From Haloarcula sebkhae (GTDB lineage: Archaea; Halobacteriota; Halobacteria; Halobacteriales; Haloarculaceae): DNA of 64,000 nt. Each line of letters starts with the position of its first letter. Position 1 is the stretch's first letter. Made by a program: the position numbers and the translations under genes. The notes below the pieces were generated by a model. It was not told the origin of the DNA, did not search any database, and saw only the letters and a list, made by a program, of their open reading frames with translations. Of the stretch, positions 8,378-17,698 are shown piece by piece. The stretch is taken from positions 524,324 to 588,323 of the forward strand of contig NZ_BMPD01000002.1 of the NCBI RefSeq assembly GCF_014647415.1, read 5' to 3'.

Positions 8378-9922
8378 CTACTCCATGTATCCCAGCTGCT
8401 TCAGGCGGTCTTCGACGGCGTCGTCATCGTCGCTCCCGAGTGCATCATCGATACTGAGTGGGTCGCGCTCGCCGACATCAGGGTCCTCGGGGAATACCGG
8501 GAGCACCTTGCCGCGCATATCAGTCGGGACAGCGCAGCCGTGGGCAGCCAGCACCGTCGGGGCGATATCAAGGATGCTGATGCGGTCGAGTTCCCCCTGT
8601 GGTTCGAAATCCGGCCCGCTGGCGGCGAAAATGCCGTAGGGCGTGTTCTCGGCCGCCCAGCGGTCGGGACCGCTCTGAATGGTCCCGCCGCCGATGCCGT
8701 CGTTGACGTGGACGCCCGGGCGCTGGTCGACGACCACGTCGGGGCCCGCATCGACGTAGGGGCCGTTGTACACGTCTTCGCCTCTGTACACGTCAGTGAA
8801 CAGCGGTCCATGCTCGTCTTCCACCTCGCGTAGGTCAGCCATCAGCGACTCACGGACCGATTCCACGTCGAACCGGGGGTTGATGTACACCGGCCCCTGG
8901 CCGCTGGCGACGACCTTCGTCTGTTCCAAGTCGACGGCTTCGAGCTTTCTGTCCCGTTTGACGCCGTCGCGTTGCGGGACGAGTTGCTGGATGGACTCGG
9001 GGACGACGCGGGCGAGCGTGTCCACCAGTCCGGCCCGCTTTGCGACCGCCAGCAGGTTTTCCCGGTCGAGCCCGATTCGCGTGAGGAGCGCATCGACGCT
9101 CGTATCCCGAACTTGGTAGCCGTTCTCGGCCAGCCACTCGTTGATGTAGAACTCCGTCTGGGTCGCGTCACAGCCGTGGTCGGACATCAGGACGAGGTTC
9201 AGATCTTCGCGGTCGTCGAGCCGGCCGACCCACTCGTCGACCAGCTTCCACGCGCGCAGGCTCGGCTCGTCGTCCCAGAAGAAGTGATGCAGGACGTTGA
9301 GATAGAACAGCGTGACGTGGACGAAATCGAGGTCCCGCTCGTCCATGAGCGTCGTCGCCACCTCGAAGCGCTTCTCTAGCAGGTCCAGAATAGCCTCGAC
9401 CTCAGCGCCGCGTTCGTCATTCGAAGACAATAGCGGGTCCGGGTGGACGCTGTAGTCGAACCGCGATTCGAGTTCCTCGGCCAGTTCCGGCGGCGAGGTG
9501 TAGCCGGAGCTGATCGATCTGTACTCCCCCTCGACGGCGTCCGGACCGCCGGCGACGACGAGGTCGTCGATGTCCCGCGGCGGGTACATCGTCGGCATAT
9601 TGACGACGCCGGCCGACTGTCCCTCGTCGTTGAGGTAGTCCCACAGTTCGGCGGTGTCGTAGTCGCCGCCGTTCATCACGTTGATTTCGCCCGCGTCGAG
9701 GTCGACGTTCTCGAACCAGAAGACACCGAACCCACCGGGGTCCTTGCCCGAGGAGTAGCACTTCCAGTTCGGGAAGGTCACAGGCGGCAGACAGCTCCGC
9801 GTCCCCGCCCAGGTGCCGGTGTCCCGCAGCGCGGCCAAGTTCGGGAGCTCGCCGGCCTCGATCCACGGGTCGAGCAGTTCCCAGCTCGCACCGTCGAGTC
9901 CGACGACGAGGGTCTTCGTCAT
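8378..9922 (-). CDS. Alkaline-phosphatase-superfamily phosphodiesterase / nucleotide pyrophosphatase
   Basis: A 514-residue protein starting MTKTLVVGLDGASWELLDPW. The first metal ligand is in VGLDGA; the nucleophile Thr lies in PPVTFPNWKCYSSGKDPGG; a second metal site is LMSDHGCDA; the C-terminal part has ILDIAPTVLAAHGCAVPTDM. These place it in the type I phosphodiesterase branch of the alkaline phosphatase superfamily. In haloarchaea such proteins often sit in surface-glycan loci, but no glycan genes flank this one and the substrate is unknown. No signal peptide is seen. Confidence 0.9.
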   Translation of the reverse strand: MTKTLVVGLDGASWELLDPWIEAGELPNLAALRDTGTWAGTRSCLPPVTFPNWKCYSSGKDPGGFGVFWFENVDLDAGEINVMNGGDYDTAELWDYLNDEGQSAGVVNMPTMYPPRDIDDLVVAGGPDAVEGEYRSISSGYTSPPELAEELESRFDYSVHPDPLLSSNDERGAEVEAILDLLEKRFEVATTLMDERDLDFVHVTLFYLNVLHHFFWDDEPSLRAWKLVDEWVGRLDDREDLNLVLMSDHGCDATQTEFYINEWLAENGYQVRDTSVDALLTRIGLDRENLLAVAKRAGLVDTLARVVPESIQQLVPQRDGVKRDRKLEAVDLEQTKVVASGQGPVYINPRFDVESVRESLMADLREVEDEHGPLFTDVYRGEDVYNGPYVDAGPDVVVDQRPGVHVNDGIGGGTIQSGPDRWAAENTPYGIFAASGPDFEPQGELDRISILDIAPTVLAAHGCAVPTDMRGKVLPVFPEDPDVGERDPLSIDDALGSDDDDAVEDRLKQLGYME

Positions 9923-10045
9923 GGTGAGACGGAGACAGGCGAGTCACTAGTCCCTTTCGCACCCGTTCCAGAGATGGGTCGCCGGGCGACTACGGGCCGA
10001 AACGGACAACGCGTCACTTTTGACCGCGCCGCCGGAAGGGTCGGT

Positions 10046-10471
10046 ATGAGCAACCGGTCGGACATCGCACCGGACACCGTCTCGGTCGAGTTGACCGAGG
10101 ACGGCGTCGTCGTGGAGTACCTCGACGGCCGTCAAGCGTTCTACCACGGCGTCCCAACGACGGTCGAAGGGAGTATCCAGACTGCGCCGGGCAAAGACAC
10201 GCACGTCCTGATTACTGACGAGACAGAGACGTCGGGTATCCTCGTGTACGTCAACGACCTCCGGACACACGACGATATTCTCGAAGAGACAGGCGTCGGT
10301 CGGGTCATCCTCGACGACGGCGAGGAGGACGAACTGTTCCCGGGCGTCACGGTTCGGGACAATCAGATGCGGACGGAAGTCGAAGTCGATTACGACGTGA
10401 CGAACGGTCGGGTGTTCGTCTTCGAGGAGGATGAACTCGGCGAGCGAAGCTTCGAAATCGTCGAGGCGTGA
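10046..10471 (+). CDS. Conserved haloarchaeal protein (DUF5796-type)
   Basis: A 141-residue acidic soluble protein starting MSNRSDIAPDTVSVELTEDG and continuing with VEYLDGRQAFYHGVPTTVEG. It appears all-beta and has no recognisable catalytic motif. It matches what I recall of the haloarchaea-restricted DUF5796 family. The ATG at 10046 is chosen from codon character and the MSNRSD start; the frame stays open far upstream but there it is a shadow of the phosphodiesterase gene. Function unknown. Confidence 0.75.
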   Translation: MSNRSDIAPDTVSVELTEDGVVVEYLDGRQAFYHGVPTTVEGSIQTAPGKDTHVLITDETETSGILVYVNDLRTHDDILEETGVGRVILDDGEEDELFPGVTVRDNQMRTEVEVDYDVTNGRVFVFEEDELGERSFEIVEA

Positions 10472-10510
10472 CGCCTGTGTGAGGCGGCCGTGTCCGCGGA
10501 ACGAGGACCG

Positions 10511-10645
10511 TTACTGGATGTAGGACGGGTCTTCGTCGTCGCAGTTCTCCTCGTGCTGGCGCGCGTCGCTCTGGTCGTCGAACATCAGGCCACAGGTCTC
10601 GCATTTGTACCACGTGACCTCGTCTCGCTCGGTCTGGACAACCAT
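10511..10645 (-). CDS. Small C2H2-type zinc-finger protein
   Basis: A 44-residue protein, MVVQTERDEVTWYKCETCGL then MFDDQSDARQHEENCDDEDP and SYIQ. The pattern C-x2-C ... H-x4-C is a compact single zinc finger. Such one-finger proteins (DUF7128-like) are frequent in haloarchaea and probably act as nucleic-acid or protein adaptors. It is divergent from the CDC48-type gene, whose start lies 85 bp away. The longer frame beginning at 11026 is antisense to that gene and is rejected. Confidence 0.75.
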   Translation of the reverse strand: MVVQTERDEVTWYKCETCGLMFDDQSDARQHEENCDDEDPSYIQ

Positions 10646-10730
10646 ACCAGAGAGTCCGACGGCCGCCCGTATATTATTTTCCCGCAACACAACGGGAACC
10701 CTCAAGGGAGTCGGATTGCAAGAAGGCGGC

Positions 10731-12848
10731 ATGAGCGGGGCCACTGACGCCGGTGTCGAACTCACCGTCGAGGGTGCGAACAAGCGCGACGCCGGGCGCG
10801 GTATCGCACGGCTACCGGAGTCCGCACGGAACGAGTTGGGCGTGCTGAGCGGGTCGCCTGTTATCATTGAAGGCGACGACAGGACCGTCGTGAAGGTCTG
10901 GCCGGCGGACGACGACGGGTCGTTCGTCCGCATCGACTCAGACACCAGAGCGAACGCCGGCGTCAACATCGGCGACACGGTTACAGTGACCAGCGGGTCG
11001 GTCTCCGAGGCCGCCGAAATCGCCATCCAGCCGGTCGATCCGATGCCGGGCAGCGAGGACTACGAGAGTCTGGTCAGGAAGCGGCTGGTCGACCAGATCA
11101 TTCAGGCCGACGAGCGGACCCACATCGATGGATTGGGTACCTTCCTCGTCCGCAAAACGTCTCCGTCGGGGCCGGTCCGGGTTACCGACGCGACGGCGGT
11201 GACCGTGCTACCTGGCCTCGACGGTGGCAGCGACGCGAGCCAGTCGTCGTCCGGCGAGGCAACGACGGCGAACACGCCGACCACCGAGACTGAGTCCGGC
11301 GTGAGCTACGAGGACATCGGCGGCCTCGACGAAGAACTGGACCGTATCCGGGAGATGATAGAGATGCCGCTCTCGGAGCCCGAGGAGTTCCGCCGTCTGG
11401 GTATCGACCCGCCAAGCGGGGTCCTGCTGCACGGCCCACCCGGGACGGGGAAGACCCTCATCGCCCGCGCCGTCGCCAACGAGGTCGACGCCTACTTCGA
11501 CACTATCTCCGGCCCCGAAATCGTCTCGAAGTACAAGGGTGAGAGCGAGGAGCGGCTCCGGGAGGCCTTCGAGAGAGCCGAAGCGAACGCGCCGGCCATC
11601 CTCTTCGTCGACGAGATCGACTCTATCGCCGGCTCCCGGGACGAGGACGCCGACATGGAGAACCGGGTCGTCGCACAGCTGCTCACGCTGATGGACGGCC
11701 TCGAAGACCGGGGCCGGGTTGTCGTCATCGGCGCGACGAACCGCGTCGACGCCATCGACCCGGCGCTGCGCCGCGGCGGCCGCTTCGACCGCGAGATCGA
11801 GATCGGCGTCCCCGGTGAGCACGGCCGGCGCGAGATTATGGACGTCCACACGCGGGACATGCCGCTGCACGACGACGTGGATCTGGACCGCATCGCTGCA
11901 CAGACACACGGCTTCGTCGGGGCTGACCTCGCGTCGCTGACCACCGAGGCCGCGATGGCCGCGCTCCGGGCCGACCGCGACGACGGCGATGTCCATCAGG
12001 ACGACTTCGAAACCGCGCTCGCGACGGTCGACCCCAGTGCGATGCGGGAGTACGTCGCCGAGTCGCCGACGGCGACCTTCGACGACGTGGGTGGGCTGTC
12101 CGAGGTCAAGCAGACGCTGACCGAGACCATCGAGTGGCCGCTGTCGTACGGTGAACTGTTCACCGCGACGAATACTGACCCGCCGAGCGGCATCCTGCTG
12201 TACGGCCCGCCGGGGACGGGGAAGACGCTGCTCGCTCGGGCCGTCGCCGGCGAGAGCGACGTGAACTTCATCCACGTCGCCGGCCCAGAGATCATGGACC
12301 GCTACGTCGGCGAGAGCGAGGAAGCCGTGCGGGAGTTGTTCGAACGCGCTCGACAGACCGCGCCGAGCATCATCTTCCTCGATGAGATCGACGCCATCGC
12401 CAGCCACCGCGGCCAGGGCAACGAAGTCACCGAGCGCGTCGTCTCCCAGCTGCTCGCCGAACTGGACGGCATCACCGAGAACCCCAATCTGGTCGTGCTA
12501 GCCGCGACCAACCGCCGAGACATGATCGACGACGCGCTGCTGCGACCCGGCCGCATCGAACAGCACGTCGAAGTCCCGAACCCTGACCGCGAAGCCCGGG
12601 AAGAGATTCTCGCCGTCCACACCGGCGGGAAACCACTCGCTGCCGACACCGATATCGGGGATCTTGCCGAGGAGACTGACGGTTTCTCGGGTGCGGAACT
12701 GGAGGCTGTCGTCCGCGAAGCATCGATGCTGGCCATCCGGGAGATGGCGTCAGCCTATGGACCCGAGGAAGCCACCGAGAACGCCGACGAAGTGGAGATC
12801 ACGCCCGAGCACTTCAGTAAAGCGCTGGAGCGGGAACGGGCCCGATAA
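10731..12848 (+). CDS. CDC48/p97-type AAA+ ATPase
   Basis: A 705-residue unfoldase with the CDC48 N-domain (residues 1-170, including [20 protein letters not shown]), D1 with Walker [18 protein letters not shown] and Walker [12 protein letters not shown], and D2 with [17 protein letters not shown] and [12 protein letters not shown] 25-residue Ser/Thr/Glu-rich linker (after residue 165) precedes D1. In archaea these hexamers extract and unfold proteins, feeding the proteasome. The C-terminus (ALERERAR) lacks a proteasome-docking HbYX motif. It is probably one of several CDC48 paralogues. ATG 10731 gives the expected N-domain start ([11 protein letters not shown]). Confidence 0.93.
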   Translation: MSGATDAGVELTVEGANKRDAGRGIARLPESARNELGVLSGSPVIIEGDDRTVVKVWPADDDGSFVRIDSDTRANAGVNIGDTVTVTSGSVSEAAEIAIQPVDPMPGSEDYESLVRKRLVDQIIQADERTHIDGLGTFLVRKTSPSGPVRVTDATAVTVLPGLDGGSDASQSSSGEATTANTPTTETESGVSYEDIGGLDEELDRIREMIEMPLSEPEEFRRLGIDPPSGVLLHGPPGTGKTLIARAVANEVDAYFDTISGPEIVSKYKGESEERLREAFERAEANAPAILFVDEIDSIAGSRDEDADMENRVVAQLLTLMDGLEDRGRVVVIGATNRVDAIDPALRRGGRFDREIEIGVPGEHGRREIMDVHTRDMPLHDDVDLDRIAAQTHGFVGADLASLTTEAAMAALRADRDDGDVHQDDFETALATVDPSAMREYVAESPTATFDDVGGLSEVKQTLTETIEWPLSYGELFTATNTDPPSGILLYGPPGTGKTLLARAVAGESDVNFIHVAGPEIMDRYVGESEEAVRELFERARQTAPSIIFLDEIDAIASHRGQGNEVTERVVSQLLAELDGITENPNLVVLAATNRRDMIDDALLRPGRIEQHVEVPNPDREAREEILAVHTGGKPLAADTDIGDLAEETDGFSGAELEAVVREASMLAIREMASAYGPEEATENADEVEITPEHFSKALERERAR

Positions 12849-12972
12849 CACTCCGGGCGGCGTGGCCCAGTCGAACCGTGTTTGTCTGTTCTTGCCGCTG
12901 AGATACTTCTCCGGGCGATTCCGTCGGAAAGGCGAGGAGAGGCGAAAGGGTCGACTCCGGGAGAGGAGTGAA

Positions 12973-12992
12973 AAGGCTGTCCGGACAGCCTT
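12973..12992. repeat. Perfect 20-bp palindrome
   Basis: AAGGCTGTCC followed immediately by its reverse complement GGACAGCCTT. In RNA it would fold into a stable hairpin with a four-base loop. No T-run follows it on the plus strand. Confidence 0.9.
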
Positions 12993-13030
12993 GGCGGACG
13001 AGCGACGCTGAGTGGCCGAGCAGCGAGACG

Positions 13031-13042
13031 GGCGTTAACGCC
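13031..13042. repeat. Perfect 12-bp palindrome
   Basis: GGCGTTAACGCC, 38 bp after the first palindrome, in the same intergenic region. Confidence 0.85.
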
Positions 13043-13096
13043 GGCATCGACGTGAAAAGCGCCTTGCCGGCAGCTACTCGTAGCAAGTGCACACGC

Positions 13097-13102
13097 AAAA
13101 AA
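13097..13102 (-). terminator. Poly-T terminator for the DUF4349-like gene
   Basis: Six T on the minus strand, 21 bp downstream of the stop codon at 13123, preceded by GC-rich sequence. T-rich tracts are the main archaeal termination signal. Confidence 0.45.
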
Positions 13103-13122
13103 GGCCCGGTGTTCGGTTCCGG

Positions 13123-14136
13123 CTACGCGTCGTCGTCGGGCGACTCGTCAGTCTGTTCGGGAGTGGGCTCCTGCTGTGGGTCGCCACCGCCGCCGTCGCC
13201 GTCTTCTGTGGCTGATTCAGACGTGCCACGTCGGCCCAGCAGCGGGAGCGACCGACTGCGGAGGAGTCGACGGCCGCCAACGACTGGGACGGCGAGGACA
13301 ACGAGCCACGGTGCGAGACTCGCGGCCGTCACCAGCAGGCCACGGGTGAACACGTACACGTCAGTCACGGAGGAGAGGAACGCAGCGACCAGCGACCGCT
13401 CGTGGTACGGCACCTGCTGCGCCGACGGCTCCGGAGCTGGCTCGCGAATCTCGACGCGCAGCGTCGAATAGGCGACCCGCTGTTCGAGCGAGCGCTTCTG
13501 CGCTTCAAGGCGTTCGATATCGCTCTGGACCGACGACAGTTCCTCCTCGATGCGGAGCAGCTCCTCCGTGCTGTTGGCCTGTTCGTAGAAGGTCCGCAGT
13601 CGGTCGCGGCGCTCTCGGAGGTTGGTCAATCGAGCTTCGAGGTCGACCAGTTTATCGGTCACGTCTTTCGTCGTCGTCTCCTCGGAGCGGACCGTCCCCT
13701 GTTCGGCTACCATCGACTGCGTCGGTTCGTACTCCTCGCTTGGCACTCTGACGACGATGTATCCGGTGTACCACGTCTCGCCGTCATTTCGGTGGAGTTC
13801 GCGGTTGGAGTCGCTCACGTACCCGCCGGACGTGCGAGCGCGGGCGGCGATTGCGTCGGCTGTCGTGGAGTAGTTCGCCACCTCGACGACCATCCGCCCG
13901 TTGCGGATGATGGCCCGGTCGGCCGCCGCGTCGCCGGCCTGGATGTTCTCGCTATCTCCGCCGTTCGCCCCGGAATCGGCTTCGACGGGTTGGCTCGATC
14001 CGTCGCCGCCGCTGGACATCTGTGCGCCGTCACCGCCGTCCTGTGCCTCGCTCGTGTCGCCGCTCCCACCCAACCCGGCACAGCCGGCAAGGAGGAGGAG
14101 CGCGACGACAGCGAGGACCCTGACTCGCGAAGCCAT
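13123..14136 (-). CDS. DUF4349-type membrane-anchored lipoprotein
   Basis: A 337-residue protein with a lipoprotein signal (MASRVRVLAVVALLLLAGCA, lipobox LAGC) and a long Gly/Ser/Asp linker. The DUF4349 domain begins at RNGRMVVEVANYSTTADAIA and includes GGYVSDSNRELHRNDGETWY. A coiled coil follows (residues about 190-240, LRIEEELSSVQSDIERLEAQ), then a transmembrane helix near SLAPWLVVLAVPVVGG and an acidic tail. The family is extracytoplasmic and of unknown function. ATG 14136 places the signal at the N-terminus. Confidence 0.85.
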   Translation of the reverse strand: MASRVRVLAVVALLLLAGCAGLGGSGDTSEAQDGGDGAQMSSGGDGSSQPVEADSGANGGDSENIQAGDAAADRAIIRNGRMVVEVANYSTTADAIAARARTSGGYVSDSNRELHRNDGETWYTGYIVVRVPSEEYEPTQSMVAEQGTVRSEETTTKDVTDKLVDLEARLTNLRERRDRLRTFYEQANSTEELLRIEEELSSVQSDIERLEAQKRSLEQRVAYSTLRVEIREPAPEPSAQQVPYHERSLVAAFLSSVTDVYVFTRGLLVTAASLAPWLVVLAVPVVGGRRLLRSRSLPLLGRRGTSESATEDGDGGGGDPQQEPTPEQTDESPDDDA

Positions 14137-14214
14137 ACGGCATGGATTCGTTCTGAGAGGAGCATAACGACAGCGAACGCTCAAAAACCGCTTTTTGTCA
14201 AACAGCGACTGCAG

Positions 14215-15033
14215 TTACGGCCAGTCCGTCCGGCGGTCAGCAAGCGCCGGGAACTCCTCGCGTACCTGCTCGACACGAGCCGGGTCGAGGGTGGCGGTCA
14301 CCAGCGCGGGGTGGTCGTCGGCGCTGGTGAGCGTCGTCCCCCACGGGTCGTACACCGTCGACCGACCCAGCAGTTCCGCGTCTTCGAACTGTCCGACGCC
14401 GTTCGCCGCGGCGACGTACAGCTGGTTCTCGACGGCGCGAGCGCGGCCGAACAGCTTCCAGTGCTCGACGCGCGGATACGGCCACGCGCTGGGCACGAGC
14501 GTCAGCGTCACGCCTTCGTCGACGAGGTGACGGTACAGCTCCGGGAACCGGAGGTCATAGCAGGTGGTGACTCCCACGGTGAGTCCCTCGAAGTCGACGG
14601 TCGGAACAGTCTCACCCGGTTCCAGCAACTGGGATTCCGCGGAGTCGTAGCCGAACAGGTGGTGCTTGCGGTACACTGCCCGTCGCTCCCCGTCTCGGTC
14701 GAAGAACACAGCGGTGTTGGCCAGCCCCTCATCTGCGGGCACGTCGAACCCGCTGTCAGCGCTCGTCGATAGATCCTCAACGACGCTCCCGGCCAGCACC
14801 GCCACGTCGTTGTCTGTTGCGACGCTGCGAATCCGGCTGAGCGTCTCGCCGTCCAGCCCCTCTGCGTCACGGGCGTAGCGGTCGAAGGCGAAGTAGCCGA
14901 CGTTGAACAGTTCCGGGAGTACGACGAGGTCCGCGCCGTCCGCGGCCGCGTCCCTGATGGCGGTCGTCGCACGGCCGACGTTCTCGGCCACCGAGCCCGA
15001 TGACACGTCTATCTGGGCAAGCGTGAGCCTCAT
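14215..15033 (-). CDS. Carbon-nitrogen hydrolase (nitrilase superfamily)
   Basis: A 272-residue amidase-fold enzyme with the Glu-Lys-Cys triad: VVLPELFNVGYFA (Glu), YRKHHLFGYD (Lys) and VTTCYDLRFPELYRHL (Cys). It resembles omega-amidase and Nit-type enzymes that hydrolyse small C-N bonds in the cytosol; the exact substrate is not known. Its ATG overlaps the stop codon of the upstream SRPBCC gene (ATGA), so the two form an operon. Confidence 0.9.
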   Translation of the reverse strand: MRLTLAQIDVSSGSVAENVGRATTAIRDAAADGADLVVLPELFNVGYFAFDRYARDAEGLDGETLSRIRSVATDNDVAVLAGSVVEDLSTSADSGFDVPADEGLANTAVFFDRDGERRAVYRKHHLFGYDSAESQLLEPGETVPTVDFEGLTVGVTTCYDLRFPELYRHLVDEGVTLTLVPSAWPYPRVEHWKLFGRARAVENQLYVAAANGVGQFEDAELLGRSTVYDPWGTTLTSADDHPALVTATLDPARVEQVREEFPALADRRTDWP

Positions 15034-15461
15034 GCTTCGACTTCGAGGTCGTCCCGCAGTGCCCGTTCGAGGTTCTGCATCTCGTCGTCGAGGTTCCGCT
15101 TGAAGAATCGCTCGACGCCGGGCAGCTTGCCGTCGACGATGAACCGGTTCGTCAGTTTCGTCCCGCCGTCGGCTGTCTCTTCGAGTTCGTGTTCGCCTTG
15201 GACGGTCATCACCTTCGAGCGACCGATGAAGCGGGCGTACTCCGGGCGACGCTGCTCGACGTCCTCGGTTTTCACCGTCATCGTCCGGTTGACTACTGGA
15301 ATCGGGAGCTCGATCGACCAGTTCGCGTGTGTGTCGTCGATGACCTCCCAGTCTGTAACGACACTAATCGGCCGGGCCCGTTTATCCGGGTCGGTGATGA
15401 ATTCCCAGACACGTTCCGGTGTGGCCGGCACAGTCATCGTTCGTTCGACCCGGACAGTCAT
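15030..15461 (-). CDS. SRPBCC (START-like) domain protein
   Basis: A 143-residue protein, MTVRVERTMTVPATPERVWE, with the helix-grip fold of polyketide cyclase/CoxG-like proteins: the first strand and PERVWEFITDPDKRARPI helix, then antiparallel strands and a long C-terminal helix (FFKRNLDDEMQNLERAL). Such proteins bind hydrophobic ligands in a central cavity. It overlaps the nitrilase gene by 4 nt. Confidence 0.85.
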   Translation of the reverse strand: MTVRVERTMTVPATPERVWEFITDPDKRARPISVVTDWEVIDDTHANWSIELPIPVVNRTMTVKTEDVEQRRPEYARFIGRSKVMTVQGEHELEETADGGTKLTNRFIVDGKLPGVERFFKRNLDDEMQNLERALRDDLEVEA

Positions 15462-15528
15462 GCAAGGTACTGAGGACTACTGGCCGATGAATCCACCGAT
15501 TGTCACAGTGTGTAAAACCTGAGGGCGA

Positions 15529-15756
15529 CTATCCAGTCGGTGTGACGCGCCACGTCGTCGACCGTGCGCGCCCCCACTTCTCGATTTCGACTTCGTCGGC
15601 CTCCTCAGCTAGGCGCGGGAGCCGCGCGCCCACTTGCTTCGACGAGAGGCCGAGCTGCTCAGCGATGTTCTTCGCGCGGAAGTAGCTCTCCCCACGCGAG
15701 ACGCTGTCCCGGAGATATTCGAGAATGCGTCGGTCTTCCTCGCTGTAATCGGCCAT
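15529..15756 (-). CDS. Small winged-helix protein (DUF7123-like)
   Basis: A 75-residue protein, MADYSEEDRRILEYLRDSVS, with a single helix-turn-helix (AKNIAEQLGLSSKQVGARLP) and a short wing (EIEKWGRARSTTWRVT). It is a one-domain DNA-binding protein found widely in haloarchaea. Its target is unknown. The DUF number is from memory. Confidence 0.8.
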   Translation of the reverse strand: MADYSEEDRRILEYLRDSVSRGESYFRAKNIAEQLGLSSKQVGARLPRLAEEADEVEIEKWGRARSTTWRVTPTG

Positions 15757-15819
15757 ACAAGAGATACGGTCTCTGCGTTTTTAACGGTTCCCTTCACAGT
15801 CTCGCGGCTGATACCGGTA

Positions 15820-16050
15820 TCAGGCGTCGTAGGCGTGGATCGCCACGATAGCCACGGCCGCGGCCAGCATCGCGAGCCCGAACGCGCCCCCGGAGCTCAC
15901 GAGCAGGTTCCCCGTCTCAAGCTCCTGTGCGTGCAGAATCGCGTAGTTGTAGCTGTTGGTTGCTGTGAACAGGGCCGCGCCGACCGAGACGAGCCCGAAC
16001 AGCAGGGCCAGGCCCATCCCCATGTCGCTTTTGGACGCCTTGGAACTCAT
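15820..16050 (-). CDS. Small two-helix membrane protein
   Basis: A 76-residue protein, MSSKASKSDMGMGLALLFGL, with two membrane helices (residues 11-32 and 52-74) separated by a short loop (NSYNYAILHAQELETGN). No function can be assigned. The amino-acid pattern is consistent with a conserved haloarchaeal integral membrane protein. Confidence 0.7.
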   Translation of the reverse strand: MSSKASKSDMGMGLALLFGLVSVGAALFTATNSYNYAILHAQELETGNLLVSSGGAFGLAMLAAAVAIVAIHAYDA

Positions 16051-16191
16051 GTACGACGCTTTCGGTGTTGCCCACTTAGTTCATTCGGGCTGGAGCCACA
16101 GGATAGGGACCGCCCGTGAACGACACGACCAAGCAAGCAGCGACAGACGACGGCGACTCCCTCAGATAGCCGGTAGTGTTTGTCTGTTCCC

Positions 16192-16422
16192 TCAGTTCTT
16201 GACACAGAGCGTCCCCGTGTCATCGACTGTTACCGTGTAGCCACAGTACTGGAACAGCATCGGTAACTCCTCTGGGGCGGTGTCCAGCACCGCGTCCAGT
16301 CGCTCACCGTCGACAGCCATATCAAGGCTCCCGAGTTGTGTTGGATGACAGTCCTCAAGCGCCGCGACGGTTTCTTTGACGGCGACATGAATGGGTGTCG
16401 ATGGGTCGACAGGCCGCTTCAT
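16192..16422 (-). CDS. HalOD1 output domain protein
   Basis: A 76-residue stand-alone HalOD1-type domain: MKRPVDPSTPIHVAVKETVA, then LEDCHPTQLGSLDMAVDGE and the C-terminal strand pair FQYCGYTVTVDDTGTLCVKN. HalOD1 domains are proposed output modules of haloarchaeal signalling proteins; many occur alone, as here. ATG 16422 is chosen over a TTG at 16449. Confidence 0.75.
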   Translation of the reverse strand: MKRPVDPSTPIHVAVKETVAALEDCHPTQLGSLDMAVDGERLDAVLDTAPEELPMLFQYCGYTVTVDDTGTLCVKN

Positions 16423-16565
16423 ACTGGAGTCTTCAGCATCACCAATCAAAGCTACAGGTGTTTTTCACAGCAGCCTGTCGTGCTAGTGAACCTCAGTTAC
16501 GTAGCGACGGAGTCGGAAAACAGGATAGTCGCTGCGAACCGCGACCGCCTTCCGCGATAGCCGCC

Positions 16566-17600
16566 TCACTCGATGGTCGTGTGTTCGGACTCCTCGTTGA
16601 GTGCGAGATTCGTCGCGATCTCTGCGCTCCGGACCGCGAATTCGGCCGTCTGTTGGAGGCTGACCAGCACTTCACGCACTTCCAGCAGCGCCTCGTTGTC
16701 CATTTCGGGCAGGTCGTCGAGGATTTCGTGTTCCTTGTCGCCGATGTCCTTGTACAGCTCCCGGACCTGAATCGCGGTGTCGTAGTTGCGGTCGACGGCC
16801 GCCTGCACCGCAAGTTCGGTGATGTCGTTGACCTGGTCGGTGAATTCGCGGATACGCCGCATTGTCGAGCTGTCGACGTTGAGCGAGTGGTCCTCCGTCT
16901 CCAGCGCGATCTCGGCGATGTCCTCGGCGTTGTCCGCCGTCAGTTCGAGGTTCTTCGCGATGGAGCGGTAGCCGATGAGCGGGAAGCCGTCGTTGAGACC
17001 GATGGCCCGCGCGAGGTTCGGGTTCTGGTAGGCCGTGAAGATGAGCCGCAACAGGAGGACGAATATCTTGTTGGCCTGTCGCTCGCGGTTGAGCGCCCGC
17101 TGCGCGAGGTCGGGGTTGCCGTGAGCGAGAGACTTCACTGCCTCGTTTCGCATCGTCGAGCCGGTCGATTCCAACCGTTCGAGGAGGTTGTTGAGCGTGA
17201 AGTCCTCCGGGTCGACGGAACAGCGAATCGCGATCCGGTCGGGTGTCTCCTCGATGACACCGAGACCCATCAACTGGGTTTCGGCGTTGTAGACGGCGTT
17301 GATGTGCGAGGATTCCAGCGTCTCGCCCTCCGGGGCTTCGACGTGGATGACGCGCCGGCCGAGCACGTACTGGGCGACGATAGCCCGCTCGACGGAATCG
17401 GCGTCGAGGTTCTCCGCGTGGATGATAGCTTCTGATTCCTCGGTCTGGACGGACTCGGGCATGACTGTCAGCGTGCCTTTGCCGCCCATTCGTAGCGACA
17501 CCTCGTCGCCTTTTTCAACGTCGTGCTCACTGGCCCACTCCGCCGGCAACGTCATCGCGAGCGTCGACGGTCCCAATCGCTGGACTTTCCGGGTTTCCAT
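16566..17600 (-). CDS. PhoU-domain regulator with N-terminal AbrB/SpoVT domain
   Basis: A 344-residue protein. Residues 1-45 form a swapped-hairpin AbrB/SpoVT DNA-binding domain (METRKVQRLGPSTLAMTLPA). The rest contains two PhoU-like helical bundles, with typical segments such as NNLLERLESTGSTMRNEAVK and NLELTADNAEDIAEIALE. In haloarchaea this fusion is annotated as phosphate uptake regulator; here no pst genes are nearby, so the role may be broader. An inverted repeat lies 42-72 bp upstream of the start. Confidence 0.88.
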   Translation of the reverse strand: METRKVQRLGPSTLAMTLPAEWASEHDVEKGDEVSLRMGGKGTLTVMPESVQTEESEAIIHAENLDADSVERAIVAQYVLGRRVIHVEAPEGETLESSHINAVYNAETQLMGLGVIEETPDRIAIRCSVDPEDFTLNNLLERLESTGSTMRNEAVKSLAHGNPDLAQRALNRERQANKIFVLLLRLIFTAYQNPNLARAIGLNDGFPLIGYRSIAKNLELTADNAEDIAEIALETEDHSLNVDSSTMRRIREFTDQVNDITELAVQAAVDRNYDTAIQVRELYKDIGDKEHEILDDLPEMDNEALLEVREVLVSLQQTAEFAVRSAEIATNLALNEESEHTTIE

Positions 17601-17641
17601 ATGTCCTTTGTGGGGCGTGAGATACCTTAATCTTGACTATA

Positions 17642-17672
17642 CATGATAAAATACCGCGAGCGATGTATCATG
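17642..17672. repeat. Imperfectly spaced inverted repeat upstream of the PhoU-type gene
   Basis: CATGATA at 17642-17648 and TATCATG at 17666-17672, a perfect 7-bp inverted repeat with a 17-bp spacer, in the intergenic region before ATG 17600. It may be an operator or chance. Confidence 0.4.
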
Positions 17673-17698
17673 GTTCATTTCGCTCGACTGGAGAAGCT

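Larger units (their letters stand above)
12849..13122. other. Intergenic region with two perfect palindromes
   Basis: A 274-bp gene-free stretch between the CDC48-type gene and the convergent DUF4349-like gene. It holds a perfect 20-bp palindrome (12973-12992) and a perfect 12-bp palindrome (13031-13042), plus a T-run on the minus strand (13097-13102). It could encode a small structured RNA or DNA-binding sites. I found no coding frame with haloarchaeal character in it. Confidence 0.6.

Noticed and set aside
11208-12407. A 399-codon minus-strand frame opposite the CDC48-type gene
   Set aside because: It mirrors the repeated AAA domains of the real gene and has no recognisable motif.
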